From: Bettongia penicillata ogilbyi
Taxonomy: Eukaryota > Chordata > Mammalia > Diprotodontia > Potoroidae
Assembly (NCBI GenBank): GCA_023548195.1
Contig: JAJHZJ010000531.1
Coordinates: forward strand, 4,574,802-4,638,801
DNA length: 64,000 nt
Reading direction: 5' to 3'
This document shows, piece after piece, positions 31,857-42,604 of the stretch. Within the stretch, counting starts at the first letter, position 1, and the number at the start of each line of letters is the position of its first letter. The notes below the pieces were generated by a model that searched no databases, was not told the origin of the DNA, and saw only the letters and a list, made by a program, of their open reading frames with translations. The position numbers and the translations under genes are program-made.

Positions 31857-32290
31857 AAAATTTTACAAATAAAGATTAAGTTGGGTGCTATTTCTATATA
31901 CATGTATTTGTATGTCATATAAATATGTGTGTGTGTTCATCCTTCATTGCCAAAGAAGACCATGCCATCACAGAAATAATGACATGACTTGCACTTGACT
32001 TTGTTTGGAGTGAGGGACGGCTGTGCAGGTCACCAACCTTACTTCTCCTCCACAGCCATCTGAATCCAGTGACCAGATATTCATCAGGATGTCTGGAGAT
32101 GACCCAGGATGAGGCAGTTGGGGTTAAGTGATTTGCCCAAGGTCACACAGTGAGTGTCAAGTGTCTGAAGTGAGATTTGAACTCAGGTCCTCCTGCACTG
32201 GTGTTCTATCCACTGCACCACCTAGCTGCCCTTATAAATATGTATATTTATATTGATTAATATAAAGTGTTTTGTAAACTTTTGACAGTC
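31857..32290. repeat. Local duplicate segment, copy 2, split by a chimeric SINE
   Basis: Bases 31857-31928 and 32233-32290 together align with 30837-30945. The interruption at 31929-32232 carries an 11-bp target duplication, so the duplication predates the SINE. Confidence 0.75.
31929..32232 (-). mobile_element. Chimeric SINE: tRNA-headed SINE1 fused to LINE-tailed family B
   Basis: A single perfect 11-bp duplication 'tataaatatgt' (31918-31928 and 32233-32243) brackets the whole 304 bp. In element orientation it has the SINE1 tRNA head and body (32232 down to about 32115), then a junction, then the family B body and LINE-like tail (about 32113 down to 31929). No second duplication lies at the internal junction, so the two parts most likely inserted together. 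Confidence 0.8.
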
Positions 32291-32369
32291 CCTCTTTCTC
32301 TTCTCAATCCCCTCAATGACATCATCTCCCATTGTTCTCTTATGTTCTCCCTTCATCTGGAGTCTGTGA

Positions 32370-32505
32370 CCTTGTGGGTTTTTAAAGAAAAAATACTTTG
32401 AAAACTGTATTTTGAAATAACTGGTTCCTTTTATAATCCTCTATGTACTATTTTACTCATTTAAAGCCATTATTCTGAGAAGGGGCCCATTGACTTTCCC
32501 AGACA
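32370..32505 (+). repeat. DNA-transposon-like (MITE) fragment
   Basis: 'tataatcctctatgtactat', then 'ctgagaaggggcccattgac'. It is homologous to 38050-38235 and, reversed, to 33640-33740. The family ends in 'gttcttaac'-type inverted termini in the 38 kb copy. Confidence 0.6.
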
Positions 32506-32559
32506 ACCACAGCATTCCATTACATAATTAAGGGTGAAAATTTTACAGCCTCTCCTTCG

Positions 32560-33470
32560 GGGTCCTTATCCACAACCACAGTTTCATGCAGGTGGTTTCC
32601 AAGTCTGTGTCCACAGGCCTGGGCTCCAGACCTGGGTGTCTCTCTGCTCGCTGGGTTACTTCATTTGGATGGATTGCCACTATCTCAAACTCAACCTGTC
32701 CAGAATGGAATTCATCATTTCTTTTTGCCTATCAAATCCTTGCCATGCCTTCTTCTAGCTTGTCCTCCAAACCTCTCTATTTCTGTGCAAAACAGCTCCA
32801 TTTTCCCAGCCACCCAGGCTGATAGCCTCCGTCATCTTTGTCTCTTTCCTCTCCTTCACCCACCACATTCAGCCAGCGGTCAGACTCTACCCCCATACCA
32901 GATCTTGCTTCTGCCCCTTCCTTTCCACATCCACCAGTACTTCTCGTTCAGTTGTTTTTCAGTCATGGCTAACTCTTCATGACCCCATTTGGGATTTTCT
33001 TGGCAAAGATACTGCGGTGGTTTGCCATTCCCTTTTCCACTTCATTTTTCCAGATGAGAAGACTGAGGCAACCAGGGTTAAATGACTTGCCCAAGGTTAC
33101 ATGGTGTCTGAGGCCAGATTTGAACTAGGAGATGGGTCTTCCTGACTCTAGTTCCAGCGCTTTATGCACTATGGTGCCACTTAGTTGCTCCTACCACTAC
33201 TATTAGCCACTGAACTCTAGTTCTCATGACCTCTCACCTGGACTAGATTTGTCTGTTGTCTCAATCTTCTCCACTTCATCCTTCCCACTGTTGCCAATTG
33301 TCTTCTGACTGCAGTTACTCCCTTGTTCTAAAACCTTCTATGACTTCTAGTGGCTTCCTGAATAAAATACTAATTCTTGTACCTGAAGCTTGATATTTTC
33401 CACAATCTGTTTCCAACCTATCCCACCAGTCTCATCTCATTGTTTGCCTTTACCCACTCTGAATCTAGGC
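32560..33470 (+). repeat. L2 LINE ORF2 C-terminal region, interrupted by a SINE
   Basis: Sense L2 at 32560-32947 ('ccactatctcaaactcaacc', 'tttccacatccaccagtact') and 33191-33470 ('gcttcctgaataaaatacta', 'tccacaatctgtttccaacc'). The SINE at 32948-33190 separates them. Confidence 0.8.
32948..33190 (-). repeat. CORE-SINE (Mar1-like) inserted in L2
   Basis: Reversed full-length element: 'gaccccatttgggattttct', 'gatgagaagactgaggcaac', 'agttgctcct' at the head. A weak flanking similarity ('accagtactt' and 'accactacta') may be the target duplication. Confidence 0.88.
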
Positions 33471-33484
33471 AAATGTGAAGGCAG

Positions 33485-33640
33485 TTATGTTACAGTAGAA
33501 AGACTAGGTGAGCTTGGAGTTCGAGTTTCTGGGTTCATATTCCAGCTTAGCTACTTACTATTTGTATGACCTTGGACATACTTAACTTCCCTGGGCCTGA
33601 GTTTCCTTATCTTTGAAATGAGAGTATCAGACCAGGTTTC
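33485..33640 (+). repeat. MIR-type SINE
   Basis: 'ctgggttcatattccagctt', 'gtatgaccttggacatactt', 'gagtttccttatctttgaaa'. Confidence 0.8.
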
Positions 33641-33745
33641 GAGTTCTTAACCTTTTTTGTGTCATGGACCCCTTTGACATTCTGGTGAAATCTATAGACC
33701 CTTTATCACTCTAATGTCTCTAAATGAATAAAATAAAATACATAG
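33641..33745 (-). repeat. DNA-transposon-like (MITE) terminal fragment
   Basis: 'gagttcttaacctttttt', then 'gtgtcatggacccctttgac', the reverse orientation of the right end of the element at 38050-38235. Confidence 0.65.
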
Positions 33746-34145
33746 CTACTCTCAAGACTGGTTGAGGAGAAGTTGTCTCATCGGACTCATCAGGTGTACC
33801 GGTAACATGGACACATTTCCATAGTATCAAAATACTATCTATTCACCAAGTAGTGTCTGATCTTAATTTTTTTTTCCCATGAAGCTTCTCTGGAAGGAAG
33901 AAAATGCACTGACTAGCTCCCTAGGCCATCTTGTTATGTAGTCTATATATAATCTACACAGTAAATGATTAATGAGTATCTGGCACCAAACATTCTTCTG
34001 TGAGTTTGAACTGCAAAGAGTCAGTTTGTTTTTTTTTTTTTTCATGTCCTAATCACATCTAGATTAGCTGAGCATGCAGGTTCCAGACACATAGTCCTCA
34101 GAGAGTAAACCCTAGAGTATAGGGGAGCATTAGCAATCTTGAGGT
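33746..34145. other. Unassigned sequence
   Basis: No gene or clear repeat is visible; a T-run lies at about 34030-34042. Confidence 0.4.
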
Positions 34146-34485
34146 CCTTCCTGATTGGTCAGTCAGCAATATTTTATTAAGGGCATTCCACTGTGCTGAG
34201 TCCTGGGCATAGAAAGAAAGTTAAAAACATTGTCCCTCTTAAGGCACTCATCTTAATGTAGAAGACAGTGTGTGAACAACTGTCTACAGTAAGAGAAAGA
34301 GCATGTAAATGGTATCTCAGAGGAAGGGCACCACCAGCGTGAGGGATGGAGAAAGGTTTTCTGAAGAAGGTGGGATTTCACCTGAGTTTTAAAAGAAACT
34401 CAGGAGGTGGAGATAAGGAGGGAGAGTGTTTTTAAATGAGTACAACAGCTAGTGAAAAGACACTGAGTCACAAGATGAATGTCTT
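34146..34485 (-). repeat. L2 LINE 3' region, interrupted by a half-L1 tail
   Basis: Reversed L2: 'ctgtgctgagtcctgggcat', 'aggtgggatttcacctgagt'. It appears to resume after 35120 ('gatgacgaggtcagacctga'). Confidence 0.7.
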
Positions 34486-35107
34486 ACACATTCAACTGGG
34501 TATGGAAATCTATCTTATCCTACTCAGGAAAGTAGGGGAGAAGACAATAAGGGAGGGGGGAATGATAGAAGGGAGGGCAGACTAGGGAGGGGGTCATCAG
34601 AAGCAAACACTTTTGAAGAGGGACAAGGTCAAAGGAAAGAACAGAATAAACGGGTTGGGGGCAGGATAGGATGGAGGGGAAATACAGTTAGTCTTTCACA
34701 ACATAACTATTATGGAAGTGTTTTGCATGACTACCCATGTATAACTTATATTGAATTGCTTGCCTTCTCAATGAGGGTGGGTGGGAAGGGAGGAAGGGAG
34801 AAAATTTGGGACTCAAAGTTTTAAAAATGAATGTTAAAAAATTGGTTTTACATGCACCTGGGAAATAAGACATAGAGGCAATGGGGTATAGAAATCTATC
34901 TTGCCCTACAGGAAAATAAAAGAGGAAGGAGATAAGAGAAGGGGGTGGAGTGATAGAAAGAAGGGCAGATTGGGGCAAAAGTAATCAGAATGTATGCCAT
35001 CATGGAGTGGGGGGAGGACAGAGATGGGGAGGAAATTTGGAGCTCAAAGTCTTGTGGAAATGAATTTTGAAAGCTAAAATAAATTAATAAAAATAAAAAA
35101 AAACCAT
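34486..35107 (+). mobile_element. 5'-truncated half-L1 (HAL1-type) 3' UTR with doubled tail
   Basis: Nearly co-linear with 47660-48269. It contains two successive tail modules: 'gaagggagaaaatttggg' near 34795 and 'gggaggaaatttggagctc' near 35025, each preceded by 'gaaatctatcttrccctac'-type text. It is flanked by 'gatgaatgtctt' (34474-34485) and 'gatggaatgtctt' (35108-35120), a diverged target duplication. Confidence 0.85.
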
Positions 35108-35296
35108 GATGGAATGTCTTGTGTGAGGGTTTAAAATACTAAGCAGAGCATGCTTAGAAGTAACAGATCCATAGGAGTTTAATGAGTTAAGGGGATGACG
35201 AGGTCAGACCTGATTTTAAGGAAAATCACAGCAAAGGGTGTTCTGGCAAGCGTTTAATAATCTACTCTTGTTGGTGAGGGCATGGAACATCACACA

Positions 35297-35562
35297 CTTT
35301 TAAGTTTGTTGTGGTTGAGTCTTCTTTCAGTCATGTCCATCTTCTCATGGCCCCATTTGGGGTTTTCTTGGCAGAGATACTGGAGTGATTTGCCATTTCC
35401 TTCTCCTGCTATTTTTACAGATAAGGAAACTGAGGCAAACAGGGTTTTAAATGACTTGCCCAGGATCTCACAACTGGCAGGGTCTGAGGCCAGATTTGAA
35501 CTCAGGAAGATGAGTGACTCTGGGCCTGGATGATCTCTGCCCTGAACTACCTAGCTACTCCC
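35297..35562 (-). repeat. CORE-SINE (Mar1-like), full length
   Basis: Reversed: 'cagagatactggagtgattt', 'aaggaaactgaggcaaacag', 'gacttgcccaggatctcaca', and the head 'ctacctagctactccc'. Confidence 0.88.
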
Positions 35563-35735
35563 CTTTATGTTTAATTCGCATTTTTAATGTTTCCTTACTT
35601 TCTTAAGTTTAGGTAATCAACAGAACAATAAATCAAGCCCTGGTCTATAGCATTTCTCAGTTTCTGAGTTGTAGATAGTCACATCAAAAATTTAATAATC
35701 AGCTTCTGAGAGCTGGCTTCCACCTGGCTCCTACA
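35563..35735 (+). repeat. Unclassified repeat 'family C', copy 2
   Basis: 'tcttaagtttaggtaatcaa', 'caataaatcaagccctggtc', 'gtagatagtcacatcaaaaa', in the same order as copies 1 and 3. The last third is more diverged. Confidence 0.65.
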
Positions 35736-35989
35736 TACTCCTGATTAACAGCTGAATGGAAGATGGATAGGAGTCAGCCACCAGGAATAATCCAGGTGTG
35801 GGCTGGTGAGGGCCTGCACATGCTGTGAGAGTGGAGAGAAGGGGAAGTTTACAGAACATCTGATGTTACAAACTAAAAGATTGATGATGAGGAACTAAGT
35901 CAAGAAAAAAACTGAGGATGACATGTAGATTCCAAGCCTGGGTGACTGGGAGAATGATAGTGTCCTTCTGCCTTAGAGTGAATGTCAAT

Positions 35990-36375
35990 GGTCACTGTTT
36001 CTCTTTGGAGCAGCAGCCCTGAGGGTCTTTCCCTCCTAGCTTGATTTCTTTTTTTCTTTTTCTGATTAAAGGAGCCATCCCTTGACTCACTTCTTAAAGA
36101 GGCCTGTTCACTGAGTGGGCCTTACCTCACTCAAAGTGAGAACCTGAAAAAGCTTTAACCTAAAAGGGCCAGGGTCTCCCAGTGCATCCTGGGCCATCTC
36201 CAGTCATCCTGATCGATATCTGGCCACTGAACCAGATGGCACTGGAGGAGAAAGTGAGGCTGGTGACCTGGCAAAGCCCTCCCTCACTCAAATCAAAGTC
36301 AACTGCAAGTCATGTCATCATTTCCCGGATGTCATGGTCCTCTTCAAGAATGAAGGACGAACACAAGTGCCATCT
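35990..36375 (+). repeat. LINE-tailed SINE (family B), longest copy
   Basis: Body 'catcctgggccatctccagt', 'agatggcactggaggagaaa', 'gccctccctcactcaaatca' and tail 'catggtcctcttcaagaatg'. Upstream is the module with 'ccctgagggtctttccctcc' (36017-36036). This copy defines the family's plus orientation. Confidence 0.82.
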
Positions 36376-36454
36376 ATAATAATAAGGAAGTTTAGGAGAG
36401 GGGAGGGTTTTGAAGAAAAGCTTCCTATTATAGGGACCATTGTTCTCTGTGGTT

Positions 36455-36501
36455 GGTATGTGTGTATGTGTGTGGGTGTGTATGTGTGTGTGTGTGTGTG
36501 T
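36455..36501. repeat. (TG)n microsatellite
   Basis: TG tract with TATG and GGTG interruptions. Confidence 0.9.
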
Positions 36502-37234
36502 TATTCAGAACTATTCACTGCTATGTCATCTTAATATTTGGAGGGAAGTGAACAGACTTCAAAATGTTTTTTTATACCCTTTTTTAAAAAATCATGAAAA
36601 AAACCTTTGTTAAAAATTTTGTCTCAACTTCCTGAGTCTACCAATGTGACATGATGGTCATCTACAAATACTGATCTGTGGTCTTAATTTTTACAAACTT
36701 TTTCTTTTGATTGTTGGTACACAAATATTGGTAATATTCGTAGGCAGTCAGACACAAACTAGGTGACATCTTAGGCTAGTCATTTTCCCCTGAGTTCAGA
36801 AATTTTTAGGCAACTTTTGACTATTCACAATAATGACATACATTTATATGATGCTTTACAATTTATAAAGCACTTTCTTCACAACAGTACTGCTGAGGTA
36901 GACAGGGCAAATATTCCTACCCCCATTTTACAGGGAAGAAAACTGAGGATAATGCTTAGGACTCAGACTCAGATTTTCCAACTCCAGGTTTTCTAATTCA
37001 ACTCTGTTGTTTTATCTAGTACTCAGTCTATAATATTATGTTGTCTTTAGAGATGTGTAACCAGGGATAGATGATTTGCCTGACTAGACCACAGCCAGAT
37101 TAGAGAGTAGTCAACCTACCAATAGTTCTTGAAGGGGTCAGAGAAAAGCCAGGGGTACATTCCACATGACAGAGAAATTGAAATGAGGAAACAGGGACTT
37201 GGTTGCAGGTAAATCACAGAAAAACCAGCTTTTA
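36502..37234. other. Unassigned sequence with a MIR fragment
   Basis: A reversed MIR-like piece lies at about 36835-37020 ('gatgctttacaatttataaa', 'ccattttacagggaagaaaa'). Otherwise nothing is recognised. Confidence 0.45.
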
Positions 37235-37375
37235 GCAACTTTAACAAACATTTATTAAGCACTTTCTCTATACCATGTGCCCTACTAAGAGCTGAGAAGA
37301 AAAATCAGGCAGAAATAGTGCATGTCCTTAATCTAATAGAGCTCACTGTCTAGTGGAGAACTTGCAAGAAACAGT
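37235..37375 (-). repeat. L2 LINE 3' end fragment
   Basis: Reversed: 'caaacatttattaagcactt', then 'gtgccctactaagagctgag'. Confidence 0.75.
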
Positions 37376-38040
37376 TCACACACCAGCTTACACATCACGA
37401 TGTATAATTCTCAATGAATTCAGTCTCTCTTTGGATAATCAGGAGTTTGCTCCGAATGAAAAAAACCCCAACAACTTGACTCATTCAGAATGAAGAAGCA
37501 AAGTAAAAATTTACCTTAGTGAGTTGAGAATTTGATCCCTACTTGTTCTAACAATTAAGTGGACTCTTTCAGAACTGTTTTAATTAATTATCTTGCTTTG
37601 TCAAGTGAAAGTGCTTTGTTTACCTGACATACAGTGGGACAGGTAGTGACCTTGTCCAATTGTTCCCAGAGCAAACATTTGTCAAAGGATAATTCCATGG
37701 AAGAAAAAGTAGTCACTTGTCAAATCAAAATAATAACCATGAATAAAATTATTTCTTTGCTAATTAAAATGTTTGCTTAACATTATTCATAAATATCATG
37801 TCAACATTGGTAGACTTAGGAAGTTAATAGAATACTTAAGATCTATTTAGTATCTCTGAATGAATAAGTATTAGACAGGAGAAATATACTTTAAAGAAAG
37901 CAAAAGTTATCAAGATTTTGTCTTTGGGCTTTAGGCTGGTAACTGCTGATAACGACACATAGAATCCAGCAGTGTAACAGGGAGGTAGAGAAGTCAGGAA
38001 ACCCAAGATATTTTGACACATAGGGAATCTTTGAAATGTG
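37376..38040. other. Single-copy AT-rich sequence, conserved noncoding candidate
   Basis: No repeat signature is visible. Bases about 37540-37700 carry TTAATTAATTA and TGTTTAC (FOX-type) cores close together. Regulatory function is a guess from motif content alone. Confidence 0.3.
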
Positions 38041-38049
38041 CTAAATATA

Positions 38050-38235
38050 TGGGTTTTTAATCTGAGGTCTGAACTTAAAATTTTGATAACTATATCTTAA
38101 TATATTTTACTTCCTTTGTAATCCTATGTATTTTACTTGATTCATTTAATAACATCATTAGAAAGAGGGGATCATAGGTTTCAGCAGTGTCACAGGGGTC
38201 CATGACACCGAAGAAGTTAAGAACCCCTGCTATAG
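38050..38235 (+). repeat. DNA-transposon-like (MITE), nearly complete
   Basis: The left end 'gggtttttaatctgaggtc' and right end 'gaagttaagaacccctgc' are imperfect inverted repeats. Inside are 'aatcctatgtattttacttg' and 'ggggtccatgacacc'. It is about 185 bp with no coding capacity, and two fragments of the family lie at 32370 and 33641. The layout suggests a nonautonomous DNA transposon; the family name is not known to me. Confidence 0.6.
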
Positions 38236-39489
38236 AATCTAAGCAAGTTCAAAGAGTTCTTATGCCAGAATTATAACAATTCAAGAGAAAGAATTAGAAT
38301 ATTATAAGTAAACTAGTGAAAAAGGTCACTTTAGTTTAAATTAGCTATAGAGCTGGAAAGGTAAGGATTTAATAAGTCATTAGTTTTGTTTAACAAATTT
38401 TACAAAAAAGAAAATTTAGAAACATAATGCCACAAACAATTCTTATGTATTTGAAATTTGAAATAAACCTATTACTGATCAGGTGACCTCAACTTAGTTG
38501 AATGCATTTCCAAATTACTTTACATAGAAAATAATTTTATTTGTATTTTTTTGTATATTAATCACATCTAAAACATATAGTATTACTAGAAGAGCAACTT
38601 TTAATAACATTAAAATTATTATTAGAATGATCTGAACAACTCAAAGAAAGTAGAAAAATTCTTTAAAAACTGATGTGTTATTTCATCAGCCCTGCTAGCC
38701 CTACTTTATAATGTTTTCTCACTGCAATTTAGGAAACTGGATGTTTTCACCTTTGAAGGGAGTTACAGTAAAACAATTTGGCTATTGCTTATGAACATTG
38801 TAAGATTGTTAACTTTTTGGAGTTATTATCATAACCTTAATAAAATGTTTTGGAGCACCATTTGAGAAACAGTACTTTGGATAGCCCCAGGAGAGATCAT
38901 AACACTGCAATAATCTGGTAAATTTGCACTCAGCTGGTAATTGATCCCCCAGCCATTTTACAACTGTATTTTTGACCATCCCTGCAAAATTGAGGGATGA
39001 TACTTTCCAAGATTATCCATCAACCTTGAGCTTTGGCAGTGAGGGAAGGGAGGGCTAGAGAAAGCAGGGCAAGGGCCAAAGAGGAAGTTTGTTGTGTGGT
39101 TTGCTCTCAGTGGAATCCAGCTAGAATTAAATATGCTTTCCCCTCTACAAAAAGTAGAGGAGCTCATAGAATTTAGAACTGAAGGGGACTTAAGAGATCA
39201 CATACACTTCTATAACATTCTCTTTTCTAATTCCAGATAATTTGGGGTAGGGGAGGGCTTTAGGTTCTTAGAGTTACTATGATATATGTTCTTAGATAAA
39301 ATCAGGGAAATTCAGAACAGAATTGGGTTCCTGACTCCTTCTCTGGCATGTGCATACACACATATATACATATATAATGCTTACACAAATACACATATGT
39401 AATGCTCTACACAAATAGAACTCATACTATATATGCGCACATGGATGTCTAGTTTTATATATGTAATATACATAGAGTTAGGAGTGCAC
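38236..39489. other. Unassigned AT-rich sequence
   Basis: No gene or confident repeat is visible over 1.2 kb. A TACA/TATA simple repeat lies at about 39350-39475. Confidence 0.45.
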
Positions 39490-39722
39490 CAGGTAGAGCG
39501 CTGGAATCAGAAATACTCCTCTTCCTGGGTTTGAATCTGGCTTCACACACTTATTAGCTGTGTGACCCTAGGCATGTCGCTCAACCTTCTTTGCCTCACT
39601 TTCCTCATCTGTAAAATGAGTTAGAGAAGGAAAAGGCAGACCACTCCAGTATCTCTGCCAAGAAAACCCCAAATGGGGTCACAGAGAGTTAAACACAACT
39701 GAAAAATGCCTGAACAACAAGA
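39490..39722 (+). repeat. CORE-SINE (Mar1-like)
   Basis: 'accaggtagagcgctggaat', 'gtgtgaccctaggcatgtcg', 'agaccactccagtatctctg', 'ccccaaatggggtcacagag'. Confidence 0.88.
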
Positions 39723-39764
39723 TCTACATACCTCCAAATGTGCATGTATACACATACATGTGTG

Positions 39765-40032
39765 GTATGATTTGGCGTGATTCCATTGGAACATTGGATT
39801 TAGAGTCAGAAGACATGGGTTCCAGCCTCAGCTCTGCCATTTCTTAGCTGTGTGATCTCAGGCCTCAGTTTCCTCATCTGTATAAGTCCTTTAAGAACAG
39901 GGACTTCCATTTTTTTCCTTTGCGTTGTGCCACATAGCAGGGACTTGATAAATGCTTTTTGAGTTGAGATGAATTGAATTGTTGGATTAGATGACCTCGA
40001 AGTTTTGTTCCAGCGCTAACTCTATGTCCCAT
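39765..40032 (+). repeat. MIR-type SINE interrupted by an L2 tail
   Basis: MIR head and core at 39765-39885 ('gtgtgatctcaggcctcag') and MIR 3' end at about 39985-40032 ('gattagatgacctcgaagtt'). Between them is an L2-like tail ('acatagcagggacttgataa'). Confidence 0.7.
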
Positions 40033-40475
40033 GATCACATGCACATCTCTTGGGAAAATTTGTTGATATTTTCATATCTTTCCCTTCAGCATAAATGGAG
40101 AGAGAGGACCTGTGTAAATTACCACCACAATTTCCTTACCCAGTACTCATGACCATTTCCTCCTTCCTCATATACCTCATACTTCACTACTCAATTTGTT
40201 TCCCTAACTCTGTAAATCACTTGAGAATGTGACAGATGGGATTTGAAATTGGTCAGGTTTCAGAGCATGGATTTCAAGCATTTGCCACTGATGGAAACCT
40301 CCCATTCATTCTCTTTCTCCTCCTACAGTCCCCTCTCTCCTGCTCATAGCTCTCCGTGGCAAACTTCCTATATGAAAATATTTGCAGAGCAATTGCTCAG
40401 TTCACTCTATTTATCTATCCTTATATCACAAATCCTAGTGCCCCAGCCAGCACATTTATATTTCATGCTTAAGAG
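40033..40475. other. Unassigned sequence
   Basis: No gene is supported. It ends at the target site of the half-L1 that follows. Confidence 0.4.
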
Positions 40476-41503
40476 AATGATTTATTTATTTATTTAACTT
40501 TTTACATTCATTTTCACAAAATTTTGGGTTCCAAATTTTCTCCCATTTTATCCCCTCCCCCCACCCCAATACCCCAAGCAATCTAATTTTCCCTATCTCC
40601 AATCTGCCCTCTCTTCTGTCATCCCTCCCTTCTCTTCTCTCCATTTTCTCTTTTCTCCTGTAGGGCCAGATGACTTTCTATTCCTCATTAACTGTATGTC
40701 TTCTTTCCTAGTAGCAACAACAATACTAAACAGTTGTTCCTAAAACTTTGAGTTCCAAATTCTCCCCATCCCTCCCTCCCCACCCATTCCCTTTGGTACG
40801 GCAGGCAATTCATTATAGGCCATATCTGTGTAGTTTTGCAAATGACCGCCCTGATAGTCATGTTGTGTAAGGCTAACTGAATTACCCTCCATCCTAACCT
40901 GCCCTTCATTGTTTCTCTTCTGTCTTTTGATCCTGTCCCTCCCCGAGTGTTGACTTCAAATTGCTCCCTCCTCCCTTTGCCCTCCCTTCCATCATCCCCC
41001 CCCTTGCAATATCTCTTTCTCCCCCACTTTCCTATACTGTAAGATAGGTTTTCATACCAAAATGAGTATGCATTTTATTCCTTCCTTTAGTCAAATGTGA
41101 TGAGGGTAAACTTCTTGTTTTTTGTTTTTTCTCAGCTGTCCTCTTTTTCCCTCCACTAAAAAGTCTCCTACTTGCCTCTTAAATGACATATAATTACCCC
41201 ATTCCATTTCACCCTCTTTCCTCCCACTACATTTCTCTCTCACCATTTACCTTAATTTCTTTTAAGATATGGTCCCATCCTATTCAATTCACTCTGTGCT
41301 CTCTGTCTCTGTATGTGTGTGCATGTGTGTATGTGTGTGCGCGTGCATGCGTGTACATGTGTGTGTATGGACCCACCAACTACCCAGATACTGAAAAGTT
41401 TTAAGAGTTACAAATATTGTCTTTCCATGTGGGAATGTAAACAGTTCAATTCTGGTAAGTGCCTTAAGACTTCTCTTTGCTGTTTCCTTTTTCATGCTTC
41501 TTC

Positions 41504-42602
41504 TCATTCTTGTGTTTGAAAGTCAAATTTTCTTTTCAGCTCTGGTCTTTTCATCAAGAATGATTGAAAGTCCTCTGTTTCATTGAAAGACCATATTTTC
41601 CCCTGAAGTATTATACTCAGTTTAGCTGGGTAGGTGATTCTTGGCTTGAGTCCTAGTTCCTTTGACTTCTGGAATATCCTATTCCACGCCCTTTGATCCC
41701 TTAATGTAGAAGCTGCTAGATATTGAGTTATCCTGATTGTATTTCCACAGTACTGGAATTGTTTCTTTCTAGCTGCTTGCAAGATTTTCTCCTTGAGCTG
41801 GGAGTTCTGGAATTTGGCCACAATGTTCCTAGGAGTTTCTCTTTTTGGATCTCTTTCAGGTGGTGATCGATGGATTCTTTCAATACTTATTTTGCCCTCT
41901 GGTTCTAGAATGTCAGGGCAGTTTTCCTTGATAATTTCATGGAAGATGATGTCTAGGCCCTTTTTTTGATCATGACTTTCAGGTAGTCCCATAATTTTTA
42001 AATTGTCTCTCTGGATCTATTTTCCAGGTCAGTTGTTTTTCCCATGAGATATTTCACATTCTCTTCCATTTTTTCATTCTTTTGGTTTTGTTTGGTGATT
42101 TCTTGGTTTCTTGTAAAGTCATTAGACTCCATCTGTTCCATTCTAATTTTGAGAGAACTATTCTCTTCAGTGAGCTTTTGAACCTCTTTTTGCATTTGGC
42201 TAATTCAGCTTTTGAAAGCATTCTTCTCCTCATTGGCTTTTTGAACCTCTTTTGCCAGTTGAGTGAGCCTATTTTTCAAGGTGTTATTTTCTTCAGCATT
42301 TTTTTTGGGTCTCCTTTACCAAGGTATTGACCCGTTTTTCATACTTTTCTTGCATCTCTCTCATTTCTCTTCCCAGTTTTTCCTCCACCTGTCTATTGCT
42401 TTTCAAAATCCTTTTTGAGCTCTTCCAAGGCCTGAGCCCACCCGACATCCCCCTGGGATGTCTGGGGTACTGAGGCCCCACCCTCCACATCTTTCCCTGA
42501 TGGCAAGAATATGTCCTCGTCGTCAGATCCGAAAGTTGGGATCATTTGCATCTGTTCGAAAAAACTCTCTATAGTCTTATTTTTCTTCCCTTTTCTAGGC
42601 AT
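41504..42602 (-). pseudogene. L1 ORF1p-like pseudogene in half-L1 A
   Basis: The reading frame opens with MPRKGKKNKTIESFFEQM at 42602. A Lys/Glu-rich coiled-coil segment follows (about 42420-42000, 'LTEENSSLKIRMEQMESN'), then the RNA-binding and C-terminal domains (41992-41504, with 'IIKENCPDILEPEGKISIER', 'RNIVAKFQNS' and 'LKPRITYPAKLSI'). This is the Transposase_22 layout of L1 ORF1p, a trimeric nucleic-acid chaperone. A premature stop and frameshift near 42393-42420 and further breaks near 42290, 42210 and 41995 disable it. The last 162 codons are still open. Confidence 0.88.
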
Positions 42603-42604
42603 TT

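Noticed and set aside
41504..41992. A functional 162-codon protein gene
   Set aside because: It is the C-terminal part of a broken L1 ORF1 inside a half-L1 element.
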